DNA of 64,000 bases from Culex pipiens pallens (taxonomy: Eukaryota; Arthropoda; Insecta; Diptera; Culicidae): contig NC_068937.1 in the NCBI RefSeq assembly GCF_016801865.2, positions 72,609,854-72,673,853 of the forward strand. Direction: 5' to 3'. A model generated the notes under the pieces. The model did no database searches. It saw only the letters and a program-made list of their open reading frames with translations, and was not told the DNA's origin. Of the stretch, positions 42,915 to 54,332 are shown one piece after another. The position numbers were made by a program, and so were the translations under genes. The stretch's first letter is position 1, and each line of letters opens with the position of its first letter.

Positions 42915-43196
42915 TCACGCCTTGTACACGTTTGGGTCGTGCTTGCTGGCCTTTCTCGTAGCACGCGAGACGCACGTAGTCGTCAGTTTCGTTTTCCTCC
43001 GTTTTCCTCCGTCTCGCATACCTCCGGCCATCGCTGTGAGTTCCATATCGAGCAGGTCACGCGTCGTCTGCGCCAACTCGTACTCGCCGTGGTGAACTGC
43101 GAGACTCGTCCTGTATAACGACCCGTCCTGCGTGTCTTCGTGATCAACTTGACCAACTCGTGCAGTCCTGCCGAATCGCGCAAGCCTCATGCCCAC
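42915..43196 (-). pseudogene. Tor: TOR kinase FAT-domain fragment
   Basis: DGSLYRTSLAVH, GEYELAQ and TRDLLDMELTAMAG (about 43015-43140) match the FAT-domain stretch of TOR whose hallmark is ARDLLDTELTAMAGESY. The match ends abruptly after MAG. The remaining frame (KASKHDPNVYKA) is not assigned. TOR is a ~2,400-residue kinase, so this is a short exon piece with no catalytic part. Confidence 0.6.
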
Positions 43197-43344
43197 CTTG
43201 CTCTAACCTTTGCTGCCGAGCACCTCGCCACTGTCGTATACTCGTACATTTGCAGAACATCTTCTTAAAACTTTTCCTACAAATAAAATTAAATAAAAAT
43301 TGGAAAATTAGTGCAACTAACAAAATTTACATTTTCTTTGGTTG

Positions 43345-43521
43345 TGTTGGAAAGGTGTCCCGAATAAATAGATCTAAATCCGCATGATCTGGTTGTTGGG
43401 ATCTAGCAAGCTGTGGAGTTGGACCGATCGTAGTTAACTTAATTAGTAAAGACAATTGAATAAAACGTTCTGTACTTGAACTTCTTATAAACCAGTCGCC
43501 TAGTTATTTCGCTCTCCGACA
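43345..43521 (+). repeat. Copia-type LTR (5' copy only)
   Basis: TGTTGGAAAGGTGTCC to CTCTCCGACA, 177 bp, followed at once by GGTTATGGGCC, the copia-type primer site that pairs with an internal part of initiator tRNA-Met. No matching 3' LTR is present. Confidence 0.7.
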
Positions 43522-43608
43522 GGTTATGGGCCTGCACCTGTAACCAGGCGACGAAACAAACATCAAGAAGTTTTTTCACGAAGAAAATTTTAAAGACCCC
43601 CACTGAAG

Positions 43609-44830
43609 ATGGACCGGATTGAAGTGGTGAAGCTAAATGGAACCAACTACTGCAGCTGGAAACGGAAGGTGGAGTTCCTGCTCATCCGGGACGATTTGTG
43701 GCGGTACGTAGTCGGAACGAAGCCGGTTCCATGGCGAGCGGCTGTCGGTTCCGGATCGAATGGTGCTGCTGGCGCGGACCAAGTCGTGCTCAACGCGGCG
43801 GAGATTGAAGCTTGGGACAACGGTGACCAGAGGGCGCGGGCCACGATCGGGCTACTGATGGAGGACACCCAGTCTCTCATCAAGAATGCGACGACGGCCA
43901 AACTCTGCTGGAACGCCCTGAAGGACCACTTTGAGACGTCTAAGGTGGCTCTGCTGAAGCGATTGTGCGGGATGCAGTACTCGGAACTGTTGCGACGGAG
44001 CGCGTCCGAAGCAGCCCCCTGTTCAACGTCATTGGCCTTTGTTTGTGTTGCTTTGTCAGGTGCCCGTGCTGTCGCTTGGCAAGAATCAGAAGTTGAAAAC
44101 AAACTGAAGCAAGCGGGAGCACGGGCGCAGCTGGGAACGAGAATCCGTTCCAGCTGTGAAAAGACACCGAAGTTGTTAGTAAATTGTATCTTGTGAACTT
44201 TATTTGTTATTAATTAAGAAAATATAGCTTTTTAGCGTACGGAAAATGGAAGGAAGTTTCATTTCGTTCAGCTCAGAAAACTGGTGCCCGTCACTCTTCA
44301 GCCGCTCGTTTCAACAGAGAGGACATCCAGCAGCATGTCCAGCAGATGGAAGTAATATTTGAGAGGCTGGCGATGGCTGGTCAAGAGCTGGACGAGGACC
44401 TGTGCGTGGCAATGATTTTGCGGAGCTGCCAAGTTCGTTCAACACCCTTACGACGGCTTTGCAGGCGAGGTCAGACGAGGAATTGACTCTGAAACAGGTG
44501 GACGAAGTGGCCAAAAGTGGAACTCGCGGAGCCGGCGAATCTGTCCTCAAGGTTGACCACCAGAAGCGTAAAAAGGTGCTGATCTGCTACTTTTGCAAGA
44601 AGCCGGGCCCTAAGGAGAAGTTTTGTCGAGCTAAAAACGGTGAGTCGAGTCAGTTGGAGGCCGAGCCGGACCTGCCCCAAGCGAAGACGGCCGTGACGTG
44701 TGGATCATCGACTCAGGGGCTACGTCTCACATGTGCGTCAATCCTGATTGTTTCGTGTCGATGGATTGGAGCGTGAAGCAGGACATCTACCTTGCGGACG
44801 TATCGTATCCATTCTGCATGCGGCGTATCG
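43609..44830 (+). pseudogene. Ty1/copia gag-protease fragment
   Basis: Gag begins MDRIEVVKLNGTNYCSWKRK and carries the copia Gag pattern to about 43985. An insertion of about 335 bp with CTGTTG/CAACAG ends then interrupts it. Gag resumes at EDIQQHVQQMEVIFERLAMAG (about 44318), followed by a one-base frameshift near 44425. The zinc knuckle CYFCKKPGPKEKFC lacks its His. The protease motif DSGATSHMC (about 44708) appears in another frame. Everything after protease is missing. Clearly non-functional. Confidence 0.88.
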
Positions 44831-44849
44831 AATCTCCGAAGATCATTGA

Positions 44850-45360
44850 GCCTCCTTCGGCTGCTGCCTGACTTTGCACAGGAAGGTGTTATCGTTCAGG
44901 TTCAGCAAACAACGTAATCTCTGAATATATGTACTTCGCACACTGTAAACATTTTGTCATGTTCTCCGAGTTGATCTTCAGGTTAAACACGAACGGTTCC
45001 TCCGCCACCAAACGCGCATGGCTCCACCAGCTGGAAAGCCTTTAGCGAGCCCATTCCCTGCTAGTCCTAACTCACTCGCTTCGTACACCGTAACCTGCAA
45101 CCGAAGATCCATCATGTAACGCTCCTTCTCCGGACACATGTCTCCGCTGTTATCACCGACTTCAACCCAAACAGATGCGGCCTTCGAATCAGGTTCTGGC
45201 TGGTGCTGCTGCAACCTGGCGGAAGTTTCGACAACGCTGGAAAGTGCTCCGTTTTTCAGAAATGATTTAATTTCTGTAAAGATACAAGAAATTAACTTCA
45301 AAGAATCATCTGAAGGCCTCATATATACATTGCTTGCTACTCTGCTGGTGCTGCCGAACC
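44850..45360 (-). pseudogene. Unidentified protein fragment
   Basis: A minus frame (44978-45406) includes LSSVVETSARLQQHQPEPDS and CPEKERYMMDLRLQVTVYEA. Not recognised; probably another captured coding segment. Confidence 0.3.
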
Positions 45361-45369
45361 CGCTAATTG

Positions 45370-46170
45370 TTCGGTCCTCCTTTATCGACTCCAACTCTTG
45401 CTGCACGGGTTACGCGGGATACGCGATCCATCAAACGTATTGGAGCGGTGAAGGTGGACGAAAAGACCCGGGAGATGCTGGAGCAGCCCAAGCTGGTCAA
45501 GTTCCTGAAGATGGGAATGCTCTTGCCCAAGAAGCGTCTTCAGGCTAGTTCGGCCAAGGCGGCGTCGGCCAAGATTGAATTCGGCGCAGCTAATAGTGCC
45601 GGGAATGTGGACAGGGGAATGAAAACACCGGCGAAGGTTGCGCCGGTTCCGGCTCCTGTGGCCGGCCCCAGCGTGAGCGAAATGTCCATGGACCAGATCA
45701 AAGCGAAGCTTAGCCGGAGCGCGGATTTGGCTGAAGACTTCGCTGAACAAGCTGCAGAGTGGGTTCGACAAGCTCAGGACGACAAGGACAAGATGGAGAA
45801 TGTACGGCTGGAGACCAGGAAAAGCCGGTTCCGCCGAGCCCGGGGACGGCGTCACGCCGAAGCGCCTGGCCACGTTGATGAGCCCCATCAAGCCGCCCTC
45901 GAAAGTTACCCCGGTGACGACCAGCCCGACCAAGGTCCCGGCCTACCAGCGGTTCCAAACGCTGGCGGATTCGGGCCGTCCGGCGCTGCAGCTGTTGTAC
46001 AAGTACCGCTATCTGGGCGAGCTGTTCAAGTGAATTGACACCGTCTGCGCCATGTTCCACAACCGGAAGAAGCAGATCACTTTCCGGAAGCTGAAGCCGG
46101 CGGTTCAGCGGATGGCGCGGAAGAACTTTTACGAGAACCGTTTGGCGCAGAATAATACCGACGACACGAC
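45370..46170 (+). pseudogene. dup: DNA replication licensing factor Cdt1 (double parked) fragment
   Basis: A Lys/Ala-rich N-terminal region (KRIGAVKVDEKTREML onward) leads into PAYQRFQTLADSGRPALQLL, YKYRYLGELFK, a stop, then IDTVCAMFHNR and FRKLKPAVQRMARKNFYE. This is the start of the conserved Cdt1 fold that binds geminin and MCM. A frameshift lies near 45820 and the stop at about 46031. The C-terminal MCM-binding winged helix is absent. Confidence 0.85.
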
Positions 46171-46189
46171 AAGACACTCGGTGGAAAAT

Positions 46190-47620
46190 CCTAATTAAAT
46201 TGTTGTCCCTCCGTGAATTCCGTGAAATCACAGTGACTCAGCAAAGTCACGGTAACTTTGAGGAACCCCTCGGTTTTCGTCGAAATAAATGTTCCTCGCA
46301 GCACTGCTTGGTGATAAATATTTACAATTTAGAAAACAGCTTTTTTGTGTTTTGATTGATTTTTTTTTTCGTTTGCGTTCCGCATTTCGTCCGTAATTCC
46401 GATTTTAGCAACAAAAAAGTGTAATTCCGGCACGTAGAAACCTGGTGACACCAAGTGAGAGTCCTCCCAGAAGGTTATCTACCGTAATCTTCGGTAGTTT
46501 TTTTCCCGTTGAAAGCTCTTCCATTGCAAATGCTCCGAAGTAACCGCCTGAAAAGTCGGCGTGTTAGCCGGATGAAAAGAAGAAGAAGCGGCCAACGGCT
46601 GCTGTTGCTGCTTACGGCTCGTATGAAAAGAAGTCCCCTTAGAGAAGAGGAAGCTGTTAGCAGCCGCCGCAGAGAAACAGCCAGCGGAGCTGGGTCTGTC
46701 TGCAGCTGATTCAAAATGTGCTGCTCCGAGTGCCAAGAACGCCAAGTGCCTTTTCTAATCCCTGTATGTCCACTCTCAGCCAGCGCCACAACCTGCCATT
46801 TTGTAACGGTCGTTGTCCCATCCAGCACCTACCATAGCCCGGCAACCACGAAACAACACAAATCGCCACGATGGCCGGTTCTTCCGCGACCGGCTGTTCA
46901 ACGAAGTGCCTTTCCAGTGTGATCTCCGGCTCGCTCTGAAGATCATCCCTCCCCTGGTTGCCGATTTCGGCAATGGCCACCGGGTCATCGTTGTGTCGAA
47001 TTTTACAGCCAGTGCTGGTGGAACCAAAAATCTTGCCAATGATTTCGCCGAAGACGCCGGCAGATGCGGAAGCTCACGCACAAGGAGCGATTCATCTCGA
47101 AGCGGACTCAAACTTTTGCGAGGCCATTGAGTTGCAGTTAAGTAAAGGAATGGAAACGGTACGCACTTTGTCTTATGTTATGTTTAATTTTCGATTTTTA
47201 TTTTAAGAACTATAAAAAGCTGACCAGATTCACCGGTGGCGCTGAAAACCACCGGAAAAGGACAAAAAACCATCAACCAACAGTGCTTCATCTGTATTGA
47301 TCAAGATAGCAGAGTGATCAGCAGTTTTTACGCCAACATTCTGGCCGGCGACTACGAACCGACCACTCTACAAGCTCTCGTGTATCCCCTAGGACAAAAG
47401 GTCATCGTTGTACAAACAGCGTCGGCGACACTTGCGTTGTACTACGACTAGCGCATTAGGATGTTCAAGAATCGTTGAGCATCCTGTACCAGCTGTTGTG
47501 CGGCGAGGACGTCGGGCTGTTGAGAGTGAATCCTTGTGAATGTTTTGTTTTGAGATTTCTTAGTTTTTTTTAGAAGTTTCTTTCTTGATTTTTTTTTGTA
47601 ACGGTACCCAATAAAAACGT
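46190..47620 (+). pseudogene. Unidentified coding-like fragments
   Basis: Open plus frames at 46813-47130 (FNEVPFQCDLRLALKIIPP) and 47236-47451 (NQQCFICIDQDSRVISSFY) look protein-like in composition. AATAAA occurs near 47610. Not recognised. The first part (46190-46480) has no frame of note. Confidence 0.3.
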
Positions 47621-47624
47621 TACT

Positions 47625-48835
47625 TAATCCACCTTTAGGTGGTTGGTGCCTTCCTCACATTCATAAAGTCAATACATTCAGTAAAAATAGCAACATTCCC
47701 TTAACATGCATGTTTTACAAATTAACTTTATTACTAATTTCTTTTGATAGGGTTCGCAGACCTTCAATTTTTCTGGCTCATCGGCAAAAAAACCATTCCA
47801 ACGATAGTTCGCATGGAAGATTCAGACAATATTTGTATCACAATATCTGAAATCCGACCTCCAAAAAGTGTATAAATAACACTTAAGTGCTAATAACTTT
47901 TGAAAGGGGTGGCAGATCCTCGATGTATTAGGCTCATTTGAAAGGTCTTTCGATTATCTAACTAACGACAGGTCGCATGATGGACCCAGACATCATTTTT
48001 ATTAAAATATCTGAGATCCGGCATCCAAAAAGTGTATAAATAACACTTAAGTGCAAATAACTTTTGATAGGGTTGTCAGATCCTTGATGTTTTAGGCTCA
48101 TTTGAAAGGTCTTTCGATTGTCTAACTAACGACAGGTTGCATGATGGACCCGGACATCATTTTTACTAAAATATCTGAGATCCAGCCTCCAAAAAGTGTA
48201 TAAATAACACTTAAGTGCCAATAACTTTTGATAGGGTTGTCAGATCCTTGATGTTTTAGGCTCATTTGAAAGGTCTTTCGATGATCTAACTAACGATGGG
48301 TTGCATGATGGACCCGGACATCATTATCATTTAAATATCTGAGATCCGGCCTCCAAAAAGTGTATAAATAACACTTAAGTACTAATAACTTTTGATAGGG
48401 TTGTCAGATCTTCAATGTTTTGGGCTCATTGGAAAGGTATTTTTAATACCTTTCTGAAAATGTATAACATGATAGGGTTTCTTGCAAAAACCACCCTTTT
48501 TACAATCTTCCGGACATACGCCGAAATCGTTTTTTTAGCATAACTTTTGAAGTACTTAACTAAACTTGCTGATTTTAAATAGAGACCTATGGGACCCCAA
48601 GACGGATCGAATGAGACTACTACGGTCAAAATCCGCTCATCCAGTCCGGAGATAATCGAGTGACAATTTTTTTTTTGTCCACCCGCCTACACACATCCAC
48701 ACAGACATTTGCTCAGAACATGATTCTGAGTCGATAGGTATACGTGAAGGTGGGTCTACAAGGTCGAATTAAGAAGTTCATTTTCCGAGTGATTTTATAG
48801 CCTTTCCTCAGTAAGGTGAGGAAGGCAAAAAGCTG
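47625..48835. mobile_element. TIR element with four 164-bp tandem units
   Basis: TGCCTTCCTCAC occurs near the left end and its inverse GTGAGGAAGGCA at the right. Between them AGTGTATAAATAACACTTAA recurs at about 47866, 48030, 48194 and 48358. Non-coding; nested in the 10.5-kb element. Confidence 0.65.
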
Positions 48836-49310
48836 GTTGTTTTCTTGTTCGGATAATCCACCGAAGCAATTTGAGATCGATTTTTTGGCAGATCTTGAAG
48901 CTGGTGTCGGTGCGGGTTTCGAGGTGAAGGCCACTTCCAGCTTACTTTGGAGGGGTCAACGGGTTTTGAGAGGGCGACGGAGTGTCGTTTTTACAGAAGC
49001 TGAAGGCCTTGGGTTCACTCGTGGGAGTTAGCATGGCAACTACTCCAATGAATCCGTCCTCGTCTGACTATTCTTCAGCATCAATCATCCGTTGGGCTCT
49101 TGGACCACGTACGGTAATCAGTTCCTCATACTTTCTGGTCCTTGGTCGGCTGGACAGATAGTAGCGGGCCTCAGCCTTGAGTTCGCTGCTTGTTGAAGCC
49201 ACTATACTACGTACAGCAACTTGCCAAAATCCATGATTCGGAATCTGGGTTCCTCGGATGGAATCGCAACGCAAGAAAAAAAAAACACATTCGCTGGGTG
49301 TCAATATAAC
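48836..49310. other. Unidentified coding-like segment
   Basis: Plus frame 48816-49031 (KQFEIDFLADLEAGVGAGFEV) and minus frame 49068-49304 (SSELKAEARYYLSSRPRTRK) are both protein-like. I cannot assign either. Confidence 0.25.
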
Positions 49311-49409
49311 TTTGTTTTAGATCTCAATCTAATTAACAAAAAGGAGCGCTAATCAATAAGTGTACAAATTGTCGATTCACTGTGTCTCACCCCTCGTACC
49401 ACACCCTCC

Positions 49410-50040
49410 AGCGTTCAAACCATCTGCAGCTTCATCAACGGAACGCCCGAATCTCCTTGACAAAGTCTCCACCGGCGCATGTCCGCCTTTTTTGTGGCAA
49501 ACTTAGCCCGGCTCCGCTCCTGGTCGTACACCTTGATGCCCTGCTTTTGCTTGATTGGACTGCGGCTGCCTTTCAGCGTGCGTCCGAATCCAGTCACAAA
49601 GTTGACGTCACCGGCCATCGAACGCCTTAAGTCCGTGTACTAACGTTCTGAGCTATCCATGGCATCGCAATGTCGTTTAGTTTGCTCAATTCGGCGTTCT
49701 TCGGATGGAAGTCTTCTCCTCCAACGGAGGATCAGCACAAATCTTCTCGCCGTCTTGCTCGATGCAATCGATCTCTATCGTGGTGTCGTACAACCGGAAG
49801 CTGATTCTACAATTGGAAAGAAATTGTTTATCAAAAAGTCAAACCATATTTTATCGATTTAAAGTACAGCGTTTTCTCCTTCTTTTCGACCTCCCTGACC
49901 ACGCAATGTGTCGCCGTGACCACGTACCGGTTATTGACCAGCGCCACCACAGCATGACCTAGGACCTTGGAAACTCCGTCGTAGATCCTCATCCCACACT
50001 CGTTCCGCTTCGTTTCGAAAAAAAATCCTCCAGCTAACTC
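49410..50040 (-). pseudogene. CLIP-type serine protease fragment with retained intron
   Basis: Reading on the minus strand: ALVNNRYVVTATHCV (catalytic His), RLYDTTIEIDCIEQDGEKIC and ADPP, then after a break VTGFGRTLKGSRSPIKQK and CQGDSGVPLMK (catalytic Ser, where GDSGGP is usual). This is the chymotrypsin fold of an arthropod CLIP-domain protease, the group that acts in melanisation and Toll cascades. The catalytic Asp region and CLIP domain are missing. A 61-nt intron (49807-49867) with a TTTCCAATTGTAG acceptor is still present, so the source was genomic DNA. Confidence 0.85.
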
Positions 50041-50960
50041 ACTACGCGGCGAAGCATCAACGGCGATGGCGTCCGTCGTCGAAATGACCGGTTGGGGTAC
50101 ACTGTCATAGGTTGACTATCGGTTCCGGACGAGTGGGCGGCCGGATGTGGTCCCGGTGCTGACCAAAAGCCACAGGAATTTACGCTTCTCCCATGTCAGC
50201 AACCTGTCCCCGAAGTAGGCAGATCACGAAAAAATAAATGTTTTGTCAAAATGACATTTCTCGCTGTCACCAAGCAAGTGCTGCCAAAATCAAGATTTTT
50301 TTGAATTTTTTTTTGACGTTTCCACTTTGACAAAGGGGTAAGCCGATTTGGTACCCACTTTTTGGAACCGAGTGGCTTGTCGTGTCGTCGATAATACGTT
50401 CAACAGACTGTTGTTGCCCAAGGCTAAAGATGCCCACGAAACGTTTTTGCTAGCACTGGATCTTCCGATGAGAATCGCAAAGGAAAATTTGACCCGTTGG
50501 ATTCCGGAGTTTGATCTGGAAAGCTGCCGGACATTGCCCAAATGCCACTTTCCCTGCTTCTGAACGTGTAGCGATTCTCTTCGGCCAAGGACGTCCTCTC
50601 GACGGGACGAAACCGGTTTAACTTCCGGATCCAGCATCTATTCCAGCCCTTCGTCCCTCACCACCTCCTCCTTCTCATCTGCCCAATAAATCTCGAAGCG
50701 CACCTCCCGGTACAGGAATTACAAGTTTTGCGCGAACAAACTGGAACCAACCAACGGGAACCATACTCCGGGGACACCTCCCATCATCGGATCGCCGTTA
50801 ACCATGTTGACTCGACCCGCCGACCTGGATATTCCGGCGCGATTGCAAGAACCTCCTCGCAGTCCATAAAACGGTTCTCCGGCGTTCCCGTTCGGTGACC
50901 GGTCTCGGCATCCTCTCACGTCCTCTCCTTTGCCCCGTGGCTGAGAAATTTTAACATAAA
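50041..50960. other. Unidentified coding-like segment near the right end
   Basis: Plus frame 50348-50563 (LLLPKAKDAHETFLLALDLP) and minus frames at 50290-50637 and 50719-50964 are open but not recognised. They are probably further decayed cargo. Confidence 0.25.
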
Positions 50961-51389
50961 ACATTATGATTTTGTCAAAATATTGCTACGAAACTTACCA
51001 AAACTGACACTTTCAAGATCCATCAAAGTCATCGAGCAAAAAGAAGTTCGGTTAAGTGATCTCAAATTTGCTAAATAAAATCAAAACAAACTCATCTCAA
51101 AATTGAGATCGATGAACCGAACTTCATTTTGATTGAACGAACTTAAAAATTGAGTTCCCCCAGTAAGCGTGTAAAGATTCAAAAGGTGGCAACAGAAATG
51201 TCCGTCCAAAAGAGGTGCTGCAAAAAACTTATTATTTTTTGATCAAATGTTCGAACAAATCAGCAACAATTACAAGTTTAATAGTCAACTATACTTGAAA
51301 GTTAGTTTTGTTATTTGTTTTTGCAAAACCGAAACGAAAGTGCCAAACATATTCGTAATTACCTTTTGCCTCTTGGTGGCGCTTTGTAT

Positions 51390-53868
51390 TCCCTGACAGA
51401 CGGACAGGGCCGACGACGGCCCGAAAACCGCCGGACGGCTCGACAAAACGGCCCGAATTCCGACGGTTTGTCCGACGGAATTCGGGCCCTTTTCGTGCGT
51501 ATATGCAACACTTTGTCCGACGATCGTCGAAATCGACGTTTGAGAAAATCGACGTTGACGGGCCGTTTTCGGGCCGATTTCGAGCGACTTTGTTATTCAG
51601 ATTGTCCTGCCATTGTCTGACGTTTGATTTTCGATTTTTTGCGATAATTAGATGTTTACAAAACAGATTTAAATTGCATGTTTTTTTATTTCTCATCATA
51701 AATTAAACAACATTATAATAGGCGTTATAAGTGCAAATGCGAGCCTTCATGATCTCAGACGTCTCAGAATTTGTCTTCGGTGGCAAAAGTTGCATGTTTT
51801 GACTTTGTCTGAAAGAGAATGTTGATTGAGGAAAATGTAATCAAAAATTGTACGCTGAATTTGTATACCTCTTCCATTATTCCGCAAAGCTGACATGCAC
51901 TCATTTTAAAACAAAATTGAAACATTAGGTATATTCCCGTACTTGCAGAATTGCAGAATTTCTGCACCTTCTGCAGAATTCTGCAGCCAGCATAAGTCAC
52001 TTTTTTGCAGCACGTTCCCGTACTTTTCAGCTCGCTCTCTTCATCTCTCTCTTTTGCAGAAGTTCTGCAAGGAGAGAAGCAGCACAACTTTTGCCTGGGT
52101 AGCGCGTTCCAGTACTTTTTCTGCAATATTGTATACAGTTGAGTGGATTTACTCAAATTGGGTATTGAAGTTTTTTTTTTAATTATTTCAAAACAATTAA
52201 AAAAATGGATTGACAAAAATTGTAATTGAAAGAAGTTTACCTCTAGAACGGGGACTTATTTTTTATGCAAATCAACAATTAATCTAAAAAATCAAGAATG
52301 TACCATTTATTAAACTAGAAATTAATAATGCTTAGGTAGACATTTTATATTAGAAACAACTCAAAACTTTTACATTAGGTAAACAATTTAAGAAATGAGA
52401 ATGGCAGGTACGTTTAAAAAAACATAATTAAAAAAAGAAAAAGGTTTAATATAAAAGGTATATTTATATAGACCATAAATACATGTTTTAATAGCAAAAT
52501 GTTTGAAAGATAACATAAATAAATTATGAACAACGGCGACGCAACGAAATTGACAAATAAAAAAAAAAGAATCACAAACTCTACAATTTTGAAAATCATA
52601 AATTTAGAAATCTGCAAATTAAGAAATTCGTCATTAAAAATATAAAAAAAAACTATTTTCAAATTGAGGAACTTGAAAAATATAAATCAGATATTAGAGA
52701 AATTTAAAAATGCAAATATTTATTTCATAAAAAAAACAATAAATCAAAAAATTCAATGCTTGAAAAATACAAATAATTAAAAATTCAAAAAAATCTAAAT
52801 TTTCCAACTTCGAAATAAAAAAATAAAGGTTTCAAACTTGAAAGTTCATAAACTTAAAAATTCCAATATTTTTAAATTCGAAATAAATGAATCAAAAATT
52901 TGAATATTTCAAAGTTCAGAACAGCAAAAATTCAAAAGTTACAGTTAAAAAAAATAAAAAAATAAAGAAACTAAAAAAAAACAAAAATAAGTAAAATTTT
53001 AAAATTCTGTACATAAAAAAATGAAAACTCCTATATTAAAAAATAGGAACAGTTCGTACTCTAGTTTCCGAAGAACTCGTCAAAATGTTCAATCTCTAAA
53101 TCCTCTAAATCTGATTTTCTAACGACTCCAAAAAAATGTACTTTTTGTGATTCAAGATGGCGCATTTAAGAATTTCCGAATTTTAGAATTTAAACTTCCT
53201 AAAATTTAAGAATTCGACTAAATTACATCACATTTTTTGGTTCAAATAAGAATACAAATTGGTAGCACCGTTAAAGGTACAATTTATTATTAGGCAATTA
53301 AATTTACCTATTATTTAAACACACATATTTAGTCTATTCAAACACTAAAAAATATCGCTATATCATTTATATTAATGAACTAAGCATGAAATCGTTAACA
53401 CAAAAAAATCGTTCTCAATAAAACCAGACATAAAAAAAAACTAACTACCCAAAAAATCCATCAATTCAAAATATACAAACGTCTCTTCAAAAGACTAATT
53501 CAATTTAGTAATAATAAAACAAAAAAAATATTACAACTAATAATAAAATGCTTGATTTCACCCAAATTGCAAACTTTATGTAAGCGTGTACTCAACATCC
53601 ATCACACCAACTTGCAGTCACTTTTCAACAAGAAAGAGAAGAGAGAGCTTGCAGAAAAGTACGGGAACGGTTTTGCTGCAACTTCTGTCTCTCTCATTGC
53701 AGAAGTTCTGCCTGGGAAAAAAGTTACTTATGTTGCAGAAAAGTACATCGCCTGCCTAGTTTTTTGCAAACGCTGAAAAACGCACGACAATCGCCCGAAA
53801 AAGGCAGGACTCAATCGACATCGAGTAAATAACGCTTCGAATCGCACGATCGCGGGACTTCAGTCTAA
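51390..53868. mobile_element. CCCTG-ended element of uncertain superfamily
   Basis: It interrupts the ~400-bp repeat unit after GCGCTTTGTATT. Termini CCCTGACAGACGGAC and, inverted, CCCTGTTAGACTGAA match imperfectly. TT is doubled, and about 40 bases of the repeat are missing on the right side. The first 220 bp are rich in CGACG/CGTCG motifs. A nested pair of inverted GCAGAAGTTCTGC-type segments (51940-52145 and 53620-53760) encloses AT-rich DNA. Confidence 0.45.
52150..53560. other. Very AT-rich stretch, no gene seen
   Basis: Long runs of A/T with many AAATTCAAAAA-like words. No convincing ORF, RNA gene or domain. Confidence 0.6.
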
Positions 53869-53900
53869 CAGGGTTAGTAGAACAGTTAGAACTAGCGAAA

Positions 53901-54000
53901 NNNNNNNNNNNNNNNNNNNNNNNNNNNNNNNNNNNNNNNNNNNNNNNNNNNNNNNNNNNNNNNNNNNNNNNNNNNNNNNNNNNNNNNNNNNNNNNNNNNN
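53901..54000. other. Assembly gap (100 N)
   Basis: Exactly 100 N, a conventional scaffold gap of unknown true size. The repeat at its left (AGAACTAGCGAAA) and the jockey ORF2 at its right are unrelated, so sequence is missing. Confidence 0.99.
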
Positions 54001-54332
54001 AAAATGTTTCGGTTATAACAGCAACATGCACGTTATGAACTCGTAAAAAGTTGAAAAATTCATTTTCTTTCGCTTTTAAAGAGCGAGCATTAAAATTCAT
54101 AATATTGATGGAATTACTTAGATCCATGATAAAACTTCAGGGTAAGAACAATATCATTCGCAAATTTTAATCCAATCTGGATTGCTTCCATCATGGATGT
54201 AGCATTACTCATTGTTTGAATCAAACCAAACAGTGAGTTTTGCAAAAAAGTCATTTTTTTAAACGTAACATCGCCGAGATCAGAAGATCCCAAAGCGTTG
54301 CCAGTAGAAACATTTTCAAATGAAATTTGAGG
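54001..54332 (-). pseudogene. Jockey-clade element, ORF1 C-terminus and ORF2 N-terminus
   Basis: ORF2 starts at 54127 (MDLSNSINIMNFNARSLK) and shows the endonuclease AVITET motif before running into the gap. ORF1 ends at 54114 after TMSNATSMMEAIQIGLKF, overlapping ORF2 by 14 bases. ORF1 continues in frame at 59410, across the element inserted at 54335-59407. Different from the element at 7891-12203. Confidence 0.85.

Larger units (their letters stand above)
40676..51171. mobile_element. 10.5-kb TA-flanked TIR element carrying host gene fragments
   Basis: Ends CACGCTTACCAGGGGAACTC and, inverted, CACGCTTACTGGGGGAACTC. TA is duplicated at 40674-40675 and 51172-51173, and the empty site sequence (GCTAATCTAAAGATTC) occurs inverted near 2962-2980. 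No transposase is seen. The cargo includes pieces of EFTUD2, TOR, Cdt1 and a CLIP serine protease, a copia fragment and a nested repeat element. All cargo genes are partial and broken. Confidence 0.75.

Noticed and set aside
40676..51171. A cluster of real host genes
   Set aside because: Every recognisable gene is a short internal fragment with stops or frameshifts, and the fragments come from unrelated genes between transposon termini.
52414..52662. A Phe-rich 82-codon minus frame
   Set aside because: It lies in very AT-rich DNA where hydrophobic frames arise by chance; no domain or conserved context.
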